IMG/VR virus record: IMGVR_UViG_3300006735_000162
Coordinates: 1-28,547 of that record
Strand: one strand, 5' to 3'
DNA from: a virus
DNA length: 28,547 bases
Positions 1-6,929 of this stretch are shown here, piece after piece (position 1 is the stretch's first letter; each line of letters begins with the position of its first letter). The position numbers and the translations under genes are program-made. Below the pieces are notes generated by a model that was not told where the DNA came from, ran no database searches, and worked only from the letters and a program-made list of their open reading frames with translations.

Positions 1-1145
1 AAACTAGCATAACAAGTTTTCCAATTGTAATTCTTACCGGCATTGACTACTAATTGGTCTATGAAAGCACTCTTACCTTCTCCGGCATAGCCGGTCACTA
101 CATAAAGCAATCCGGTTTGTAGATTAAATACCTTATCAACAGACTCATATCCGGTGTTTATGCCCTGAGGTTTGCCTTCATCATACAAACTTTGGAATTC
201 ATCTGTGTAAAAACTTATATCGTTTAGACCATGCAAAGGTATTGGCTCTGCATTAATCACTTGCTTACGTACTGTCTCCTCGTCTGTCTCAATAAGCAAT
301 TCATTTGCGTCCTTGTATCCTTTGTAATCCATGCGATAGCACTTTGCTTTCCCTATCCTACGGCTCAACTCATGGGTCAATACATCTCCGGCTGAGTCTT
401 GGTCAGTAGCTAAGATAACTTTCTTCACATCAAGGAACTTATCTCTATCTTCCCACACATAAGCAAACCTTCCGTCCTCGCTTGGGTCAACCTTGCCCTC
501 AGTAATCTTGTTTGGACTTCCATTTGGCACAGAGTAAACAGCTATGTTGTAGTCTTTGAAAGCTTCTGCTATAGCTAATACGTCCATTTCCCCTTCGGTA
601 ATAACAACTGTATCCTCTATAGTTTCTTTGTTGCTATCGAATTCATGCTCTCCCCAAAACCTTTTTGCATTGTTCTCCCACCAAAAATCCTTGTCGCCAT
701 TGGCTTTCCTGAACTTCACAGCTTCAACTTCTCCGTCAGGATTGTAGAAAGAGAAACCTATTACCGGTAAATATTTTCTCTTTTCCCGTGCTACACGAAA
801 TTTATCTGCTGTTTCTAAACTAATCTTTCTATCAAGCAACCACTTGTTTGCTTTCTCTTCTTGCTTATCTGCTAAAACTATTTTCTTCTGTGGCTTTTCT
901 GCCTTAACTACTTTCATAACTCCTCCCTTTTTGATAGCACTTTGGTATCTGTTTATAACTCCCTTGATGTTGCAATGATGACAATGGTAAACGACTTTGT
1001 ATTCGTCAATCTTTACGCTCAATGGTGTGTCATGTTTGTTTTTTGTTCTCTTATCTTGGCAATTCGGACATGAGATTTTTCTTTGTCCGTGACTCAGACC
1101 TGACGTATGCCGGTCTAATTTTTCATTTAATTCTTGGCTAATCAT
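1..1145 (-). CDS. Primase-helicase, Twinkle/T7 gp4-like (5' part only, cut by window edge)
   Basis: This gene makes RNA primers and unwinds DNA at the phage replication fork. About 381 residues are present, running off position 1. In order: a zinc-binding domain with C26-x2-C29 and C55-x2-C58; a TOPRIM fold with VVITEGEMD (E184, E186) and ATDQDSAG (D248, D250); and the start of a RecA-type helicase with Walker A GYAGEGKS (352-359). This order is that of T7 gp4 and mitochondrial Twinkle. The start ATG (1145-1143) sits a few bases after a perfect AGGAGG. The upstream gap holds a cluster of repeats that may regulate it or act in replication. The sequence stops just after Walker A, so Walker B and the helicase motifs are not visible. 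Function is near certain from the motifs; whether it is fused to other domains cannot be seen. Confidence 0.93.
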   Translation of the reverse strand, partial: MISQELNEKLDRHTSGLSHGQRKISCPNCQDKRTKNKHDTPLSVKIDEYKVVYHCHHCNIKGVINRYQSAIKKGGVMKVVKAEKPQKKIVLADKQEEKANKWLLDRKISLETADKFRVAREKRKYLPVIGFSFYNPDGEVEAVKFRKANGDKDFWWENNAKRFWGEHEFDSNKETIEDTVVITEGEMDVLAIAEAFKDYNIAVYSVPNGSPNKITEGKVDPSEDGRFAYVWEDRDKFLDVKKVILATDQDSAGDVLTHELSRRIGKAKCYRMDYKGYKDANELLIETDEETVRKQVINAEPIPLHGLNDISFYTDEFQSLYDEGKPQGINTGYESVDKVFNLQTGLLYVVTGYAGEGKSAFIDQLVVNAGKNYNWKTCYAS

Positions 1146-1154
1146 TTTTCCTCC

Positions 1155-1233
1155 TATATACTTAGTATATACTTACTAATGTATATACTTCCTAAATAAA
1201 TTACTTAGTACATACTACCTAGTATCTACTTCT
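1155..1233. promoter_or_regulatory. Cluster of five imperfect 11-bp repeats with nested dyads upstream of the primase gene
   Basis: Five copies of a unit close to TATATACTTAG lie at 1155, 1166, 1182, 1209 and 1223 (TATATACTTAG, TATATACTTAC, TATATACTTCC, TACATACTACC, TATCTACTTCT). The first two abut to form a perfect dyad, TATATACT-T-AGTATATA (1155-1171). Weaker dyads are TACT-T-AGTA (1202-1210) and TACTA-CC-TAGTA (1213-1224). Spacing is irregular (11, 16, 27, 14 bp). This looks like an operator array or an iteron-type binding region for a phage protein, placed directly upstream of the primase-helicase. The last unit overlaps the stop of the upstream gene. A promoter may be embedded, but no confident -35/-10 pair stands out. 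Confidence 0.55.
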
Positions 1234-1507
1234 CTACCTCAATAAGCTTACTAATTTTATTAGCTAACTTTTTCTTTGAAACGATTGGGTACTCATTCAA
1301 TTCAATGACTGCTAACTTAACTGTGTCTGAGTCTATAGAATTTCTTGTGCAAAGTTTCTCAAAATCCTGAGAAAGAAAGTAGGCTTTTGCCTCGGTAGAT
1401 GTTCTTGGATTTTTACTTGCGATATCTCTGACTGCTTGTTGTAAAACTTTCTTATCTAACGCCCTTGAAAAATCCATGGCTCGATTGTAGCCGAACAAAA
1501 AACACAA
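1226..1507 (-). CDS. Small unknown protein upstream of primase
   Basis: A 93-residue, lysine-rich, probably helical protein with no recognised domain. The TTG start at 1507 is chosen because it follows GAGGTATT at Shine-Dalgarno distance; the same GAGGTATT box precedes the divergent gene at 1588. An internal ATG at 1477 would give 83 residues but has no ribosome site. It is co-directional with the primase and separated from it by the repeat cluster. Its position beside an operator-like array makes a regulatory role possible, but no helix-turn-helix is obvious to me, so no function is assigned. Confidence 0.6.
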   Translation of the reverse strand: MCFLFGYNRAMDFSRALDKKVLQQAVRDIASKNPRTSTEAKAYFLSQDFEKLCTRNSIDSDTVKLAVIELNEYPIVSKKKLANKISKLIEVEK

Positions 1508-1519
1508 TTCAATACCTCA

Positions 1520-1533
1520 TTTACACTTGTAAA
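1520..1533. promoter_or_regulatory. 14-bp inverted repeat TTTACA-CT-TGTAAA in the divergent gap
   Basis: A perfect dyad (TTTACA, 2-bp centre, TGTAAA) lies in the 80-bp gap between the leftward gene ending upstream at 1507 and the rightward early operon starting at 1588. It overlaps the only space available for the divergent promoters, so it is a good candidate operator for a repressor. The rest of the gap is AT-rich (poly-T at 1537-1543; CATATACAG near 1560 could be part of a -10 box), and the rightward gene has a GAGGT ribosome site near 1579. The promoter elements themselves are not clear enough to place. Confidence 0.45.
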
Positions 1534-1587
1534 AACTTTTTTTATCCCTCATAATTACATCATATACAGTAAACCACGAGGTATTAT

Positions 1588-1839
1588 ATGGAATTTGAAA
1601 TCAAGAAGGGGATACCCTTGCCACGCAACAAAGGTAGACCCTCTAAATACAACCTTCCTCTCGAAGATATGAAAGTTGGAGACAGCATTGAGATACCGGT
1701 ATCAAAGAAAGACCTAGCAGTAGAAATAAAAATCTTGCGAAACGCAGTTGATAGATACAAAGCTAAAAGACTTGATACTAATTTTAGTGTTATGAAACTT
1801 TCAGATAACTCAGGGGTAGGAATATGGAGGACTAAATGA
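1588..1839 (+). CDS. Small basic phage protein, first gene of early operon
   Basis: An 83-residue protein containing KGRPSKY near residues 15-21, then a short segment (LEDMKVGDSIEIPVSKKD) followed by a basic helix and a C-terminal strand ending GVGIWRTK. Small proteins of this layout (basic N-terminus, 'M.VGDS..VP', C-terminal 'vWR' strand) are common in marine and other phages and are thought to bind DNA, but I know of no proven function. GAGGT precedes the ATG. The stop overlaps the next ATG (AAATGA), so translation is coupled. As the first gene of the rightward operon it may be an early regulator; that is inference. Confidence 0.8.
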   Translation: MEFEIKKGIPLPRNKGRPSKYNLPLEDMKVGDSIEIPVSKKDLAVEIKILRNAVDRYKAKRLDTNFSVMKLSDNSGVGIWRTK

Positions 1840-2360
1840 AAGACAAGATATTAATAGAGGCACTACAAAGCTACGTTGTATCTCTCAAGCTAGAGATAGA
1901 CGACTTGAAAAGTCAGTTGAAAGAAAAGGTAGTTAGTGTCAAAGAAGTACAACAGACAACACGAAAAAAATTAGCTGTTGTTGGAAACACTAAACCGATT
2001 GTTGTAGAAGAAAAACCACAAGAAGAGGTAGTAGTTATACCTCACAACCCAAGAGAGATTTTAAAAAGGATTGGTCATTGCAAGTACTCAGAACTAGACA
2101 TCATTGCCTCTATCTACAAAGACGCTGATTGGTTTTTAGCAACAGTTACAAGAAGACCTATGAACGCAAAGGCTGAGTTAGTTGCTCAACAATGTCTTGA
2201 TAGATTTAGGGACAACAACATAAGTGTCTATGAACTTAGGAAGGAGTCTTACAATATGTATACTCATACTGTTCTGTCTGCTCAAGGATTGATTTGCAGA
2301 ATTGGTAGAGCCATATATCATTGTGGCAACGAGGAGGAAAGAAAGCTTTGGGATTTCTAG
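1836..2360 (+). CDS. Unknown early protein with N-terminal coiled coil
   Basis: A 174-residue protein. Residues 1-45 form a probable coiled coil (leucine/lysine heptads), 45-70 a proline/valine/glutamate-rich linker, and 70-174 a compact helical domain with several aromatic residues. I do not recognise the family. The ATG overlaps the stop of the previous gene, and its own 3' end carries a strong GAGGAGGAAAG that would serve a short membrane peptide starting at 2348. Its place directly before the exonuclease suggests a replication, recombination or host-takeover role, with no direct support. Confidence 0.8.
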   Translation: MKDKILIEALQSYVVSLKLEIDDLKSQLKEKVVSVKEVQQTTRKKLAVVGNTKPIVVEEKPQEEVVVIPHNPREILKRIGHCKYSELDIIASIYKDADWFLATVTRRPMNAKAELVAQQCLDRFRDNNISVYELRKESYNMYTHTVLSAQGLICRIGRAIYHCGNEEERKLWDF

Positions 2361-2431
2361 ATTATTATTACGCAGTTGTGGGAACGACTTTGATTGTCGC
2401 TATTGTCATTATCATTTCATACACAAGATGA
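2348..2431 (+). CDS. Putative 27-residue membrane peptide coupled to exonuclease gene
   Basis: A short frame starts with TTG at 2348, nine or so bases after GAGGAGG (within the end of the previous gene), and stops at TGA 2429-2431, which overlaps the exonuclease ATG (ATGA). The product would be MGFLDYYYAVVGTTLIVAIV followed by IIISYTR: a short aromatic N-terminus, one membrane span of about 16 residues and a basic end. The good ribosome site, the ATGA junction and the hydrophobic content all argue that it is real. Without it the exonuclease ATG has no ribosome site of its own. Non-ATG start and tiny size keep confidence moderate. Confidence 0.5.
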   Translation: MGFLDYYYAVVGTTLIVAIVIIISYTR

Positions 2432-3324
2432 AACTTACTAACAAAAACAAACTACCCAAAGAAATAATACGTGCCATAAGTAATGATACTTACTCGAAGG
2501 GAGAGTCTACTATTTCTGTGTCAGGATTATTGTCTGCTCCTCGTCCAAGAATACTCGGAGTTGAATATCAAGACAGTATAGTTGTGGACGCAGTAGACCA
2601 AGTGTGGAAGATATTAGGCACGGCTACACACTCTATCTTAGAGAGGGCAAACGAAGGCTATGAAGATACTATGATTGAGGAAAGAATGTATGCCTCTGTA
2701 TTGGGGTGGACTATATCCGGTCAGACGGACTCTATTAGCCTTGAGGAGAACACTTTAAAAGATTATAAGGTCACGTCCGTCTACAAAGTTATGAAGGCTC
2801 AGAAGGAAGGAGACGACTCGTGGGAGGCACAATTGAACTGCTATGCTTGGCTGTATCAACACAACATAGGCAAGACCATAGATAAGCTACAGATTATTAC
2901 AGTAAACAGAGATTGGAATAAGAGTCAGAAGAAGAGAATGGGTAGTGATTATCCGGACTCGCCTATCTCAGTTATAGATATACCGGTATGGGATACCGAG
3001 ACACAAAAAGAATTTATAGAAGAAAGAGTCAAGCTACATCAAGAAGCTGAGGCTGACTTTCTAATAAATAGGGAACTACCTTTATGCTCAGAGGAGGAAC
3101 GTTGGAAAAGACCGGACTCTTTCAGAGTAATGAAGAAGGGTAGAAAGACTGCACTTAGAGTTTTGGATACTCAGTCAAAGGCTGATGATTACATTGCTAA
3201 GAGTAGTGATAATAACTTAACTATAGAGTTTGCAAAGGGAGAGTCAATCAAGTGTAAAGACTATTGTGATGTGGCACAATTTTGCGAACAGTACCAAAAG
3301 GAGGTAGCCAATGAAAGACTATAG
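2428..3324 (+). CDS. PD-(D/E)XK exonuclease of RecB/Cas4 type with Fe-S cluster cysteines
   Basis: A predicted 298-residue DNA exonuclease for phage recombination. Visible motifs: GTATHSILE with H68; GQTD with D101; DYK with D112 and K114, the metal-binding and catalytic residues of the PD-(D/E)XK fold. Four cysteines, C220 (LPLCSEEERW) and C276-x3-C280-x5-C286 (CKDYCDVAQFC), match the 4Fe-4S arrangement of Cas4/AddB-type nucleases. An in-frame upstream extension to 2302 exists but lies inside the previous gene; the ATG at 2428 is preferred because the conserved fold starts there and it overlaps the stop of the small membrane peptide. The annealing protein encoded about 0.75 kb downstream is its likely partner in a two-component recombination system. 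Confidence 0.88.
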   Translation: MKLTNKNKLPKEIIRAISNDTYSKGESTISVSGLLSAPRPRILGVEYQDSIVVDAVDQVWKILGTATHSILERANEGYEDTMIEERMYASVLGWTISGQTDSISLEENTLKDYKVTSVYKVMKAQKEGDDSWEAQLNCYAWLYQHNIGKTIDKLQIITVNRDWNKSQKKRMGSDYPDSPISVIDIPVWDTETQKEFIEERVKLHQEAEADFLINRELPLCSEEERWKRPDSFRVMKKGRKTALRVLDTQSKADDYIAKSSDNNLTIEFAKGESIKCKDYCDVAQFCEQYQKEVANERL

Positions 3325-3523
3325 TATGTTTAAGATACAGATTGAATTGCCTGACGGCTCTAAACAATTTGTATGGTCGAAGATTGTCGAAGGCGATATT
3401 CAATTTGATAGAGACATGGATAAAGAAGTTGCAAGACTTGAGGAGTCCGGTCACAAAGTTGTGTATTCAAGAAGAGCAATCTTTGGAAGTAAATCTTTGT
3501 TCGCCAAGGGGGTAATTCAATGA
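3311..3523 (+). CDS. Small unknown early protein
   Basis: A 70-residue protein with a beta-rich N-terminal half (MFKIQIELPDGSKQFVWSK) and a basic, helical C-terminal half. It has a textbook AGGAGG eight bases before its ATG and overlaps the end of the exonuclease gene by 14 bp. Its own end overlaps the next gene by ATGA. No family is recognised. The position between exonuclease and annealing protein suggests a DNA-metabolism accessory role, by context only. Confidence 0.72.
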   Translation: MKDYSMFKIQIELPDGSKQFVWSKIVEGDIQFDRDMDKEVARLEESGHKVVYSRRAIFGSKSLFAKGVIQ

Positions 3524-3879
3524 GGGAAGTATATTCAAAAGAAAACCAAATAGAATTCTTGAGACTAGGTGTACGTGATTTAAAAAAAGCAATGTCTAAA
3601 CTTGATGAATGTATAGGAGACTGCGACCAACAGACTGCTAACGCTGTTAGTGATGTATGGGACGAGATAGAGTATCTTGATGATACTTCAGACGTGACTA
3701 TAAACATTGATAGGTGGTGTGTAGAAAAATTCGGACACAATGATTGGGCATTTTTGGATACATATTCAGACCAAGAGAAGGTAGGTCTAGAAGATGTTGC
3801 AGATATAGTAGATTACAAAGGTCAAGCAATTGTAGTTTACTTTGAAGCTAGACCTGAGTTTGCTGACGGAGAAATCTAA
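3520..3879 (+). CDS. Unknown early protein with GHxxW motif
   Basis: A 119-residue acidic protein. The N-terminal half is helical with two close cysteines (C31, C35). The C-terminal half carries EKFGHNDWAFLD (G72-H73-x2-W76) followed by an acidic segment and a strand VVYFEAR. The same arrangement, GHxxW then an acidic stretch then an aromatic strand, recurs in the product of the gene at 4841, so the two look like distant paralogues. It starts in an ATGA overlap with the previous gene. Function unknown. Confidence 0.72.
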   Translation: MREVYSKENQIEFLRLGVRDLKKAMSKLDECIGDCDQQTANAVSDVWDEIEYLDDTSDVTINIDRWCVEKFGHNDWAFLDTYSDQEKVGLEDVADIVDYKGQAIVVYFEARPEFADGEI

Positions 3880-3881
3880 GT

Positions 3882-4052
3882 ATGAGTAGAGATTACAAGA
3901 TTGATATTCAGTACGAGAAAGTATCTGAGGAAAAACTATGTGATGTCTGTGGGGGTTTCTTACCTGACGTGGACGAACAAGAAATAAAAGAATTGTCTAT
4001 TACACACGGCATACAAGCTGATAAGTGTAGTGGATATAAATGTTGGATTTAA
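3882..4052 (+). CDS. Small putative zinc-binding protein (56 residues)
   Basis: A short gene two bases after the previous stop, with GGAGA upstream. The product has CDVCGG (C19-x2-C22) and a C-terminal CSGYKC (C50-x4-C55), four cysteines that could bind one zinc ion as a small ribbon or treble-clef. Many phages carry such mini zinc proteins, often of unknown role or DNA-binding. It fills an otherwise empty gap between two early genes, reads in the same direction and uses the same codon style. Confidence 0.65.
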   Translation: MSRDYKIDIQYEKVSEEKLCDVCGGFLPDVDEQEIKELSITHGIQADKCSGYKCWI

Positions 4053-4070
4053 TTATCAATGGAGAAAAAT

Positions 4071-4844
4071 ATGGATAATTTATTAGAAATAAAAGCAGAG
4101 AAGTTTCGTGAAATATGGAACACATTATCGAAAGTAGATGTGTCTGAATTCAAAGAGACTAAGATGAAGTTGGATTATCTCAGTTGGAGCAGAGCATGGT
4201 TTCTGCTTTGCGAGAAGTATCCTGAGGCTGAGTATGAATTCATGCCGTCAATTAAAATGGACGATAACACCATGGAAGTTTGTACTTCAATTAGGATTGG
4301 CGAATGTGTACGTATGATGTCATTACCAATCATGGACTATAAAAATCAACCAATAATAACACCTGACTCTAGGCAAGTATCTGATAACAGAATGAGATGT
4401 CTTGTTAAGAACATGGCTATGTTTGGATTAGGCATAGGTCTTTACATGGGATTAAGTGACGACTTACCTGACGAGGACAAAGATAAGGTGTCAGAAAAAA
4501 CACGCAAGAAAAATCCCGTTAAAGCAAAAGAGCCTGAGCAGACTGAGGCTAGTGGTGATGAGGAGAAAAATATTCCTAGTAAAGAAGTTTCTTCTGCTGA
4601 CTCAGAAAATCAAGTTGAGTATGATGAAGATTGGGCGAAGGTTTTTCTTGAAGGAGTTGATACGTTTATGCACTCCCCTCTATGTCAAACCAAGCAACAG
4701 TTGACTAACTACTACAAGGCTAATGCAAAAGACATAGGTATCTTAGGCGAGAAGTTTCCGGAGATGAAAGTTGAACTTGACCAAAGGTTTGTAAAGTACG
4801 CAGAAACTTTACCGGCTGACTCTGTTGAAAGGAACGCTCAATGA
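4071..4844 (+). CDS. Single-strand annealing protein, DUF1071/Sak-type
   Basis: Anneals complementary single strands during phage recombination, typically loaded on ends made by a partner exonuclease. The N-terminal 130 residues resemble the DUF1071 family: LDYLSWSRAWFLLCEKYPEA, then EVCTSIRIGECVRMMSLPIM, then RMRCLVKNMAMFGLGIGLYM. The family hallmark is 'YLSW..AW..l...yP.a.y'. A charged linker follows (about 140-190), then a helical C-terminal region. I place the start at 4071 rather than 4059 because GGAG lies about six bases upstream of it and nothing useful precedes 4059. The stop overlaps the next gene by ATGA. Confidence 0.8.
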   Translation: MDNLLEIKAEKFREIWNTLSKVDVSEFKETKMKLDYLSWSRAWFLLCEKYPEAEYEFMPSIKMDDNTMEVCTSIRIGECVRMMSLPIMDYKNQPIITPDSRQVSDNRMRCLVKNMAMFGLGIGLYMGLSDDLPDEDKDKVSEKTRKKNPVKAKEPEQTEASGDEEKNIPSKEVSSADSENQVEYDEDWAKVFLEGVDTFMHSPLCQTKQQLTNYYKANAKDIGILGEKFPEMKVELDQRFVKYAETLPADSVERNAQ

Positions 4845-5332
4845 TTGACGACATCAAGAAAGCTACTATAGATAGATATGTTATGAAGACCGAGGGTCAT
4901 ACCAATTGGATACTTTGGTCTATGCTTGATGAACATGAGGCTAACCACATACAGACTTGTATCAAGGAAGATTTGCCTATCGCTTGTCGCATTGTCGACA
5001 TACCGGTAGGCTCTACCGATACAGATTGTAAGTGGGAAATGGTCAAGGTAGTTGTCTATCACAAGAACACTTTGACTAACAACGAAAGAGAAGAGCTTGA
5101 CAAGATACAAGAAAAGCTGACTCTCAAGAAACACATAAGCAATTACTCTATTCTCAAGTACGGACACGACAGTTGGCAATACTATGACAATCTATCCCCT
5201 GAGATAAAACTTAATCCTTCAAGGTACGGATATCTTGAAGACAACATTCTTTTCTTTTACGAAGGAAAAGATTGGACGGAACTAACGGACGAGCATAACG
5301 TTTGTCCTCATTGTAATTCATTTCTAATATAG
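4841..5332 (+). CDS. Unknown early protein with two GHxxW motifs
   Basis: A 163-residue protein with two similar segments: TEGHTNWILWSMLDE (G19-H20, W23) and LKYGHDSWQYYDN (G108-H109, W112). The second is followed by an acidic/aromatic stretch like that in the protein encoded at 3520, so an internal duplication and a paralogous pair are likely. The C-terminus has CPHC, half of a zinc site. It begins in an ATGA overlap with the annealing-protein gene. No known family; a role in recombination or host takeover is possible from context. Confidence 0.72.
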   Translation: MIDDIKKATIDRYVMKTEGHTNWILWSMLDEHEANHIQTCIKEDLPIACRIVDIPVGSTDTDCKWEMVKVVVYHKNTLTNNEREELDKIQEKLTLKKHISNYSILKYGHDSWQYYDNLSPEIKLNPSRYGYLEDNILFFYEGKDWTELTDEHNVCPHCNSFLI

Positions 5333-5342
5333 CGAGGTAAAA

Positions 5343-5669
5343 ATGACGAATGAAAATAAACCACAATCGGACGGAGCAATCTATCCTAACAGCTTTAAGA
5401 AAGCACAAAACCAACCTGACCATACCGGTAAGATAGAACTCAACAAGAACTTGATGAAAGAACTTGTTGAAGAAATCAAAGCCGGTAAAGAGCCTATCCT
5501 TAGGGTGGCTTTATGGGATAGGGTAAGTAAGAATGACAACCCTTATATGTATGCAAGAGTTGACGTAGCACAACCAAAGCCTGAGACAAAGCCTGAGCCA
5601 CAGCCGGAAAAGAAAGCTGTCTCTAGCTTTGACCCTTATGGAGAAGATGATATTGAGGTACCTTTCTAA
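5343..5669 (+). CDS. SSB-like protein with acidic C-terminal tip
   Basis: A 108-residue protein. The central part (KEPILRVALWDRVSKNDNPY then MYARVD) resembles the short 'W...k.g.pY.....' strands seen in phage OB-fold-like single-strand-binding proteins. A proline/lysine/glutamate linker follows, and the last residues are DPYGEDDIEVPF. An acidic tail ending in hydrophobic PF is the hallmark of bacterial and phage SSB proteins, which use it to recruit replication partners. Its place among recombination genes fits. GAGGT lies before the ATG. The OB fold is not proven from sequence alone. Confidence 0.55.
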   Translation: MTNENKPQSDGAIYPNSFKKAQNQPDHTGKIELNKNLMKELVEEIKAGKEPILRVALWDRVSKNDNPYMYARVDVAQPKPETKPEPQPEKKAVSSFDPYGEDDIEVPF

Positions 5670-5935
5670 TGGATAACATTGTAAATTTTGTGGATATGGA
5701 GATTGATAACAATGTCCTTGTTAATTGGGTAGACCATAGAAACGCTTTGCTCCGAGAGTTTGCTAGGATTATTGAATTGATGAACAAGGCAGTAGAAGAA
5801 GGCACATTAGATGTTAAGGGTGTAGAAGTTTTAGACCCTGATGTTCTTATGTCTATCTATCTTGGCAGTATCGTAGGCTTGGGCAGAGTCAATGGGAACT
5901 TTGACTTACGTGAGTTGGAGGAGGCTGAGAAATAG
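5669..5935 (+). CDS. Small unknown acidic protein
   Basis: An 88-residue, mostly helical, acidic protein (VDHRNALLREFARIIELMNK is the clearest helix). It starts in a TAATG overlap with the SSB-like gene, so translation is coupled. The 3' end is purine-rich (GGAGGAGG) and can act as the ribosome site of the next gene. No family recognised. Confidence 0.7.
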   Translation: MDNIVNFVDMEIDNNVLVNWVDHRNALLREFARIIELMNKAVEEGTLDVKGVEVLDPDVLMSIYLGSIVGLGRVNGNFDLRELEEAEK

Positions 5936-5937
5936 AT

Positions 5938-6165
5938 ATGGAAGAATTTGTTTGGTCTAATGATGAAACATACGAAGAGAACTTTGAACGTTGGTATCGT
6001 ATGCAGAGTAGAGAACGTTATATGTGGAAAGATAATATAGACCCTCGACCTTTGGCTGAAGCAAAGTTTGATGAACTCTACGGAGATAGAACTGCACTCT
6101 CAGTTTCTAAAACCAAAGAGGTATTGAATGTCTTTGATACATATAAGAGGGAGGAAGATAGCTGA
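5938..6165 (+). CDS. Small unknown early protein
   Basis: A 75-residue, strongly charged protein rich in Glu, Arg, Trp and Tyr (FERWYRMQSRERYMWKDN). No known domain is recognised. It sits two bases after the previous stop, with GGAGGAGG a little further upstream than ideal, and its own stop overlaps the next start (TGATG). Confidence 0.68.
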   Translation: MEEFVWSNDETYEENFERWYRMQSRERYMWKDNIDPRPLAEAKFDELYGDRTALSVSKTKEVLNVFDTYKREEDS

Positions 6166-6506
6166 TGTCAGAAGAACTAATTGAGAATTGGCAACATGAG
6201 ATTAGAAAACTTGCTCCGTTAATTGAACAAGCTATGTATCAGGTACATGAGAAGGAGGCTGATGTTAAGAAACTACAAGCAACCTTAAAACTCAGAGCCA
6301 TTGATATGGGTATCAAAACAAACTCAGGGCAAGAAACTCATGCTGAAGCTTCAGAAGATTTACACAAAGCTAGGCTGAAAGTTGGAGTTGCCAAAGGAAC
6401 TCTTGAGGCAATACGAGTTAAACTCAAAAGCTTAGAGATAGGCTACGAGGTTTGGCGAACAAGAGAAGTCTCTCAGAGAAGAGAACAAGCTAGGTATGGA
6501 GCATAG
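6165..6506 (+). CDS. Coiled-coil early protein of unknown function
   Basis: A 113-residue protein that is almost entirely helical with two coiled-coil stretches (about 5-45 and 62-100) around a short polar loop. It ends in a basic tail (SQRREQARYGA). Small antiparallel coiled-coil proteins like this are common beside phage recombination nucleases; some inhibit host nucleases, but this sequence gives no direct evidence for that. GGGAGGAAG lies at good distance before the ATG. Confidence 0.7.
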   Translation: MSEELIENWQHEIRKLAPLIEQAMYQVHEKEADVKKLQATLKLRAIDMGIKTNSGQETHAEASEDLHKARLKVGVAKGTLEAIRVKLKSLEIGYEVWRTREVSQRREQARYGA

Positions 6507-6548
6507 ACTTAATTGGTACTTTGCTATCTTCATACCTAGTCCTTCCTA

Positions 6549-6857
6549 ATGAAAGGCAAACCCCCCACAAAAGAAGAGCAAGAACACATGGACTTAGTCC
6601 GTGGCATTGGGTGTATCGTCTGTTATAACAATGGTTATCCGTATGTTCCGGCAGAGATACATCACATTGTAGGAAAAGAAAAAAGAAATCACATGAGAGT
6701 ATTACCTCTCTGTGACATTCATCATAGAAACGGCAGTCACAAAAGACCAATAAGCAGACACCCCAACAAGAAAAGATTTGAAGAGGCTTATGGCACGGAA
6801 GAAGAACTACTCGAACAGGTAGAGCATTTACTTAAAGAGCCAAGAGAACTACCATGA
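6549..6857 (+). CDS. HNH-type nuclease, Ref/DUF968-like
   Basis: A 102-residue protein with the compact zinc/HNH layout of the P1 Ref and DUF968 families: GCIVC (C22, C25), AEIHHIVG (H38, H39), LPLCDIHHRNG (C55, H58, H59), then FEEAYGTEEELLEQV. Ref is a RecA-dependent nuclease that helps cut displaced strands, and DUF968 members occur in recombination operons at the place where a resolvase might be. This fits the neighbouring genes. The ATG has no clear ribosome site; the preceding 42 bp gap (6507-6548) is pyrimidine-rich and could hold a promoter, though I cannot define one. The stop overlaps a tiny frame at 6854. Confidence 0.85.
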   Translation: MKGKPPTKEEQEHMDLVRGIGCIVCYNNGYPYVPAEIHHIVGKEKRNHMRVLPLCDIHHRNGSHKRPISRHPNKKRFEEAYGTEEELLEQVEHLLKEPRELP

Positions 6858-6913
6858 GAAAAGGTTTTACTAGTAAATATTTTCTCGCAGCGAAACGAGA
6901 TGGAAAAAAATGA
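6854..6913 (+). CDS. Possible 19-residue peptide
   Basis: A short frame begins in an ATGA overlap with the HNH nuclease stop and encodes a very basic 19-residue peptide (MRKGFTSKYFLAAKRDGKK) ending 16 bp before the next gene. It spans the repeat copy at 6867 and a weak TCTCG/CGAGA hairpin (6883-6900). The ATGA junction is typical of this operon, but the ribosome site is poor and the size is minimal. It may equally be untranslated leader of the next gene. Confidence 0.22.
   Translation: MRKGFTSKYFLAAKRDGKK
6867..6886. repeat. Copy of a 20-bp dispersed repeat TTACNRGTAAATATTTTCTC
   Basis: TTACTAGTAAATATTTTCTC here matches 761-780 (TTACCGGTAAATATTTTCTC) at 18 of 20 positions. A third copy, 7703-7720, shares the first 17 bases with the 761 copy. 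Each has a palindromic left part (TTAC..GTAA) followed by AAATATTTT. Copies sit in the primase gene, before the resolvase-like gene and in the convergent gap. It could be a protein-binding site; the function is unknown. Confidence 0.45.
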
Positions 6914-6929
6914 TGGTAAGTTTTAAGGT

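Noticed and set aside
1155-1233. CRISPR-like or microsatellite repeat
   Set aside because: Units are 11 bp with irregular spacing and internal dyads, more like operators or iterons.
2302-2427. Upstream extension of the exonuclease with CRYC-like residues
   Set aside because: Lies within the end of the previous gene and the small membrane peptide, and its content matches no nuclease N-terminus.
3360-3740. 126-residue minus-strand frame
   Set aside because: Antisense to two coupled early genes with good ribosome sites; composition typical of a shadow frame.
4456-4704. 82-residue frame within the annealing-protein gene
   Set aside because: Lys/Leu-rich out-of-phase reading of the charged linker, fully inside a confident gene and without a start signal.
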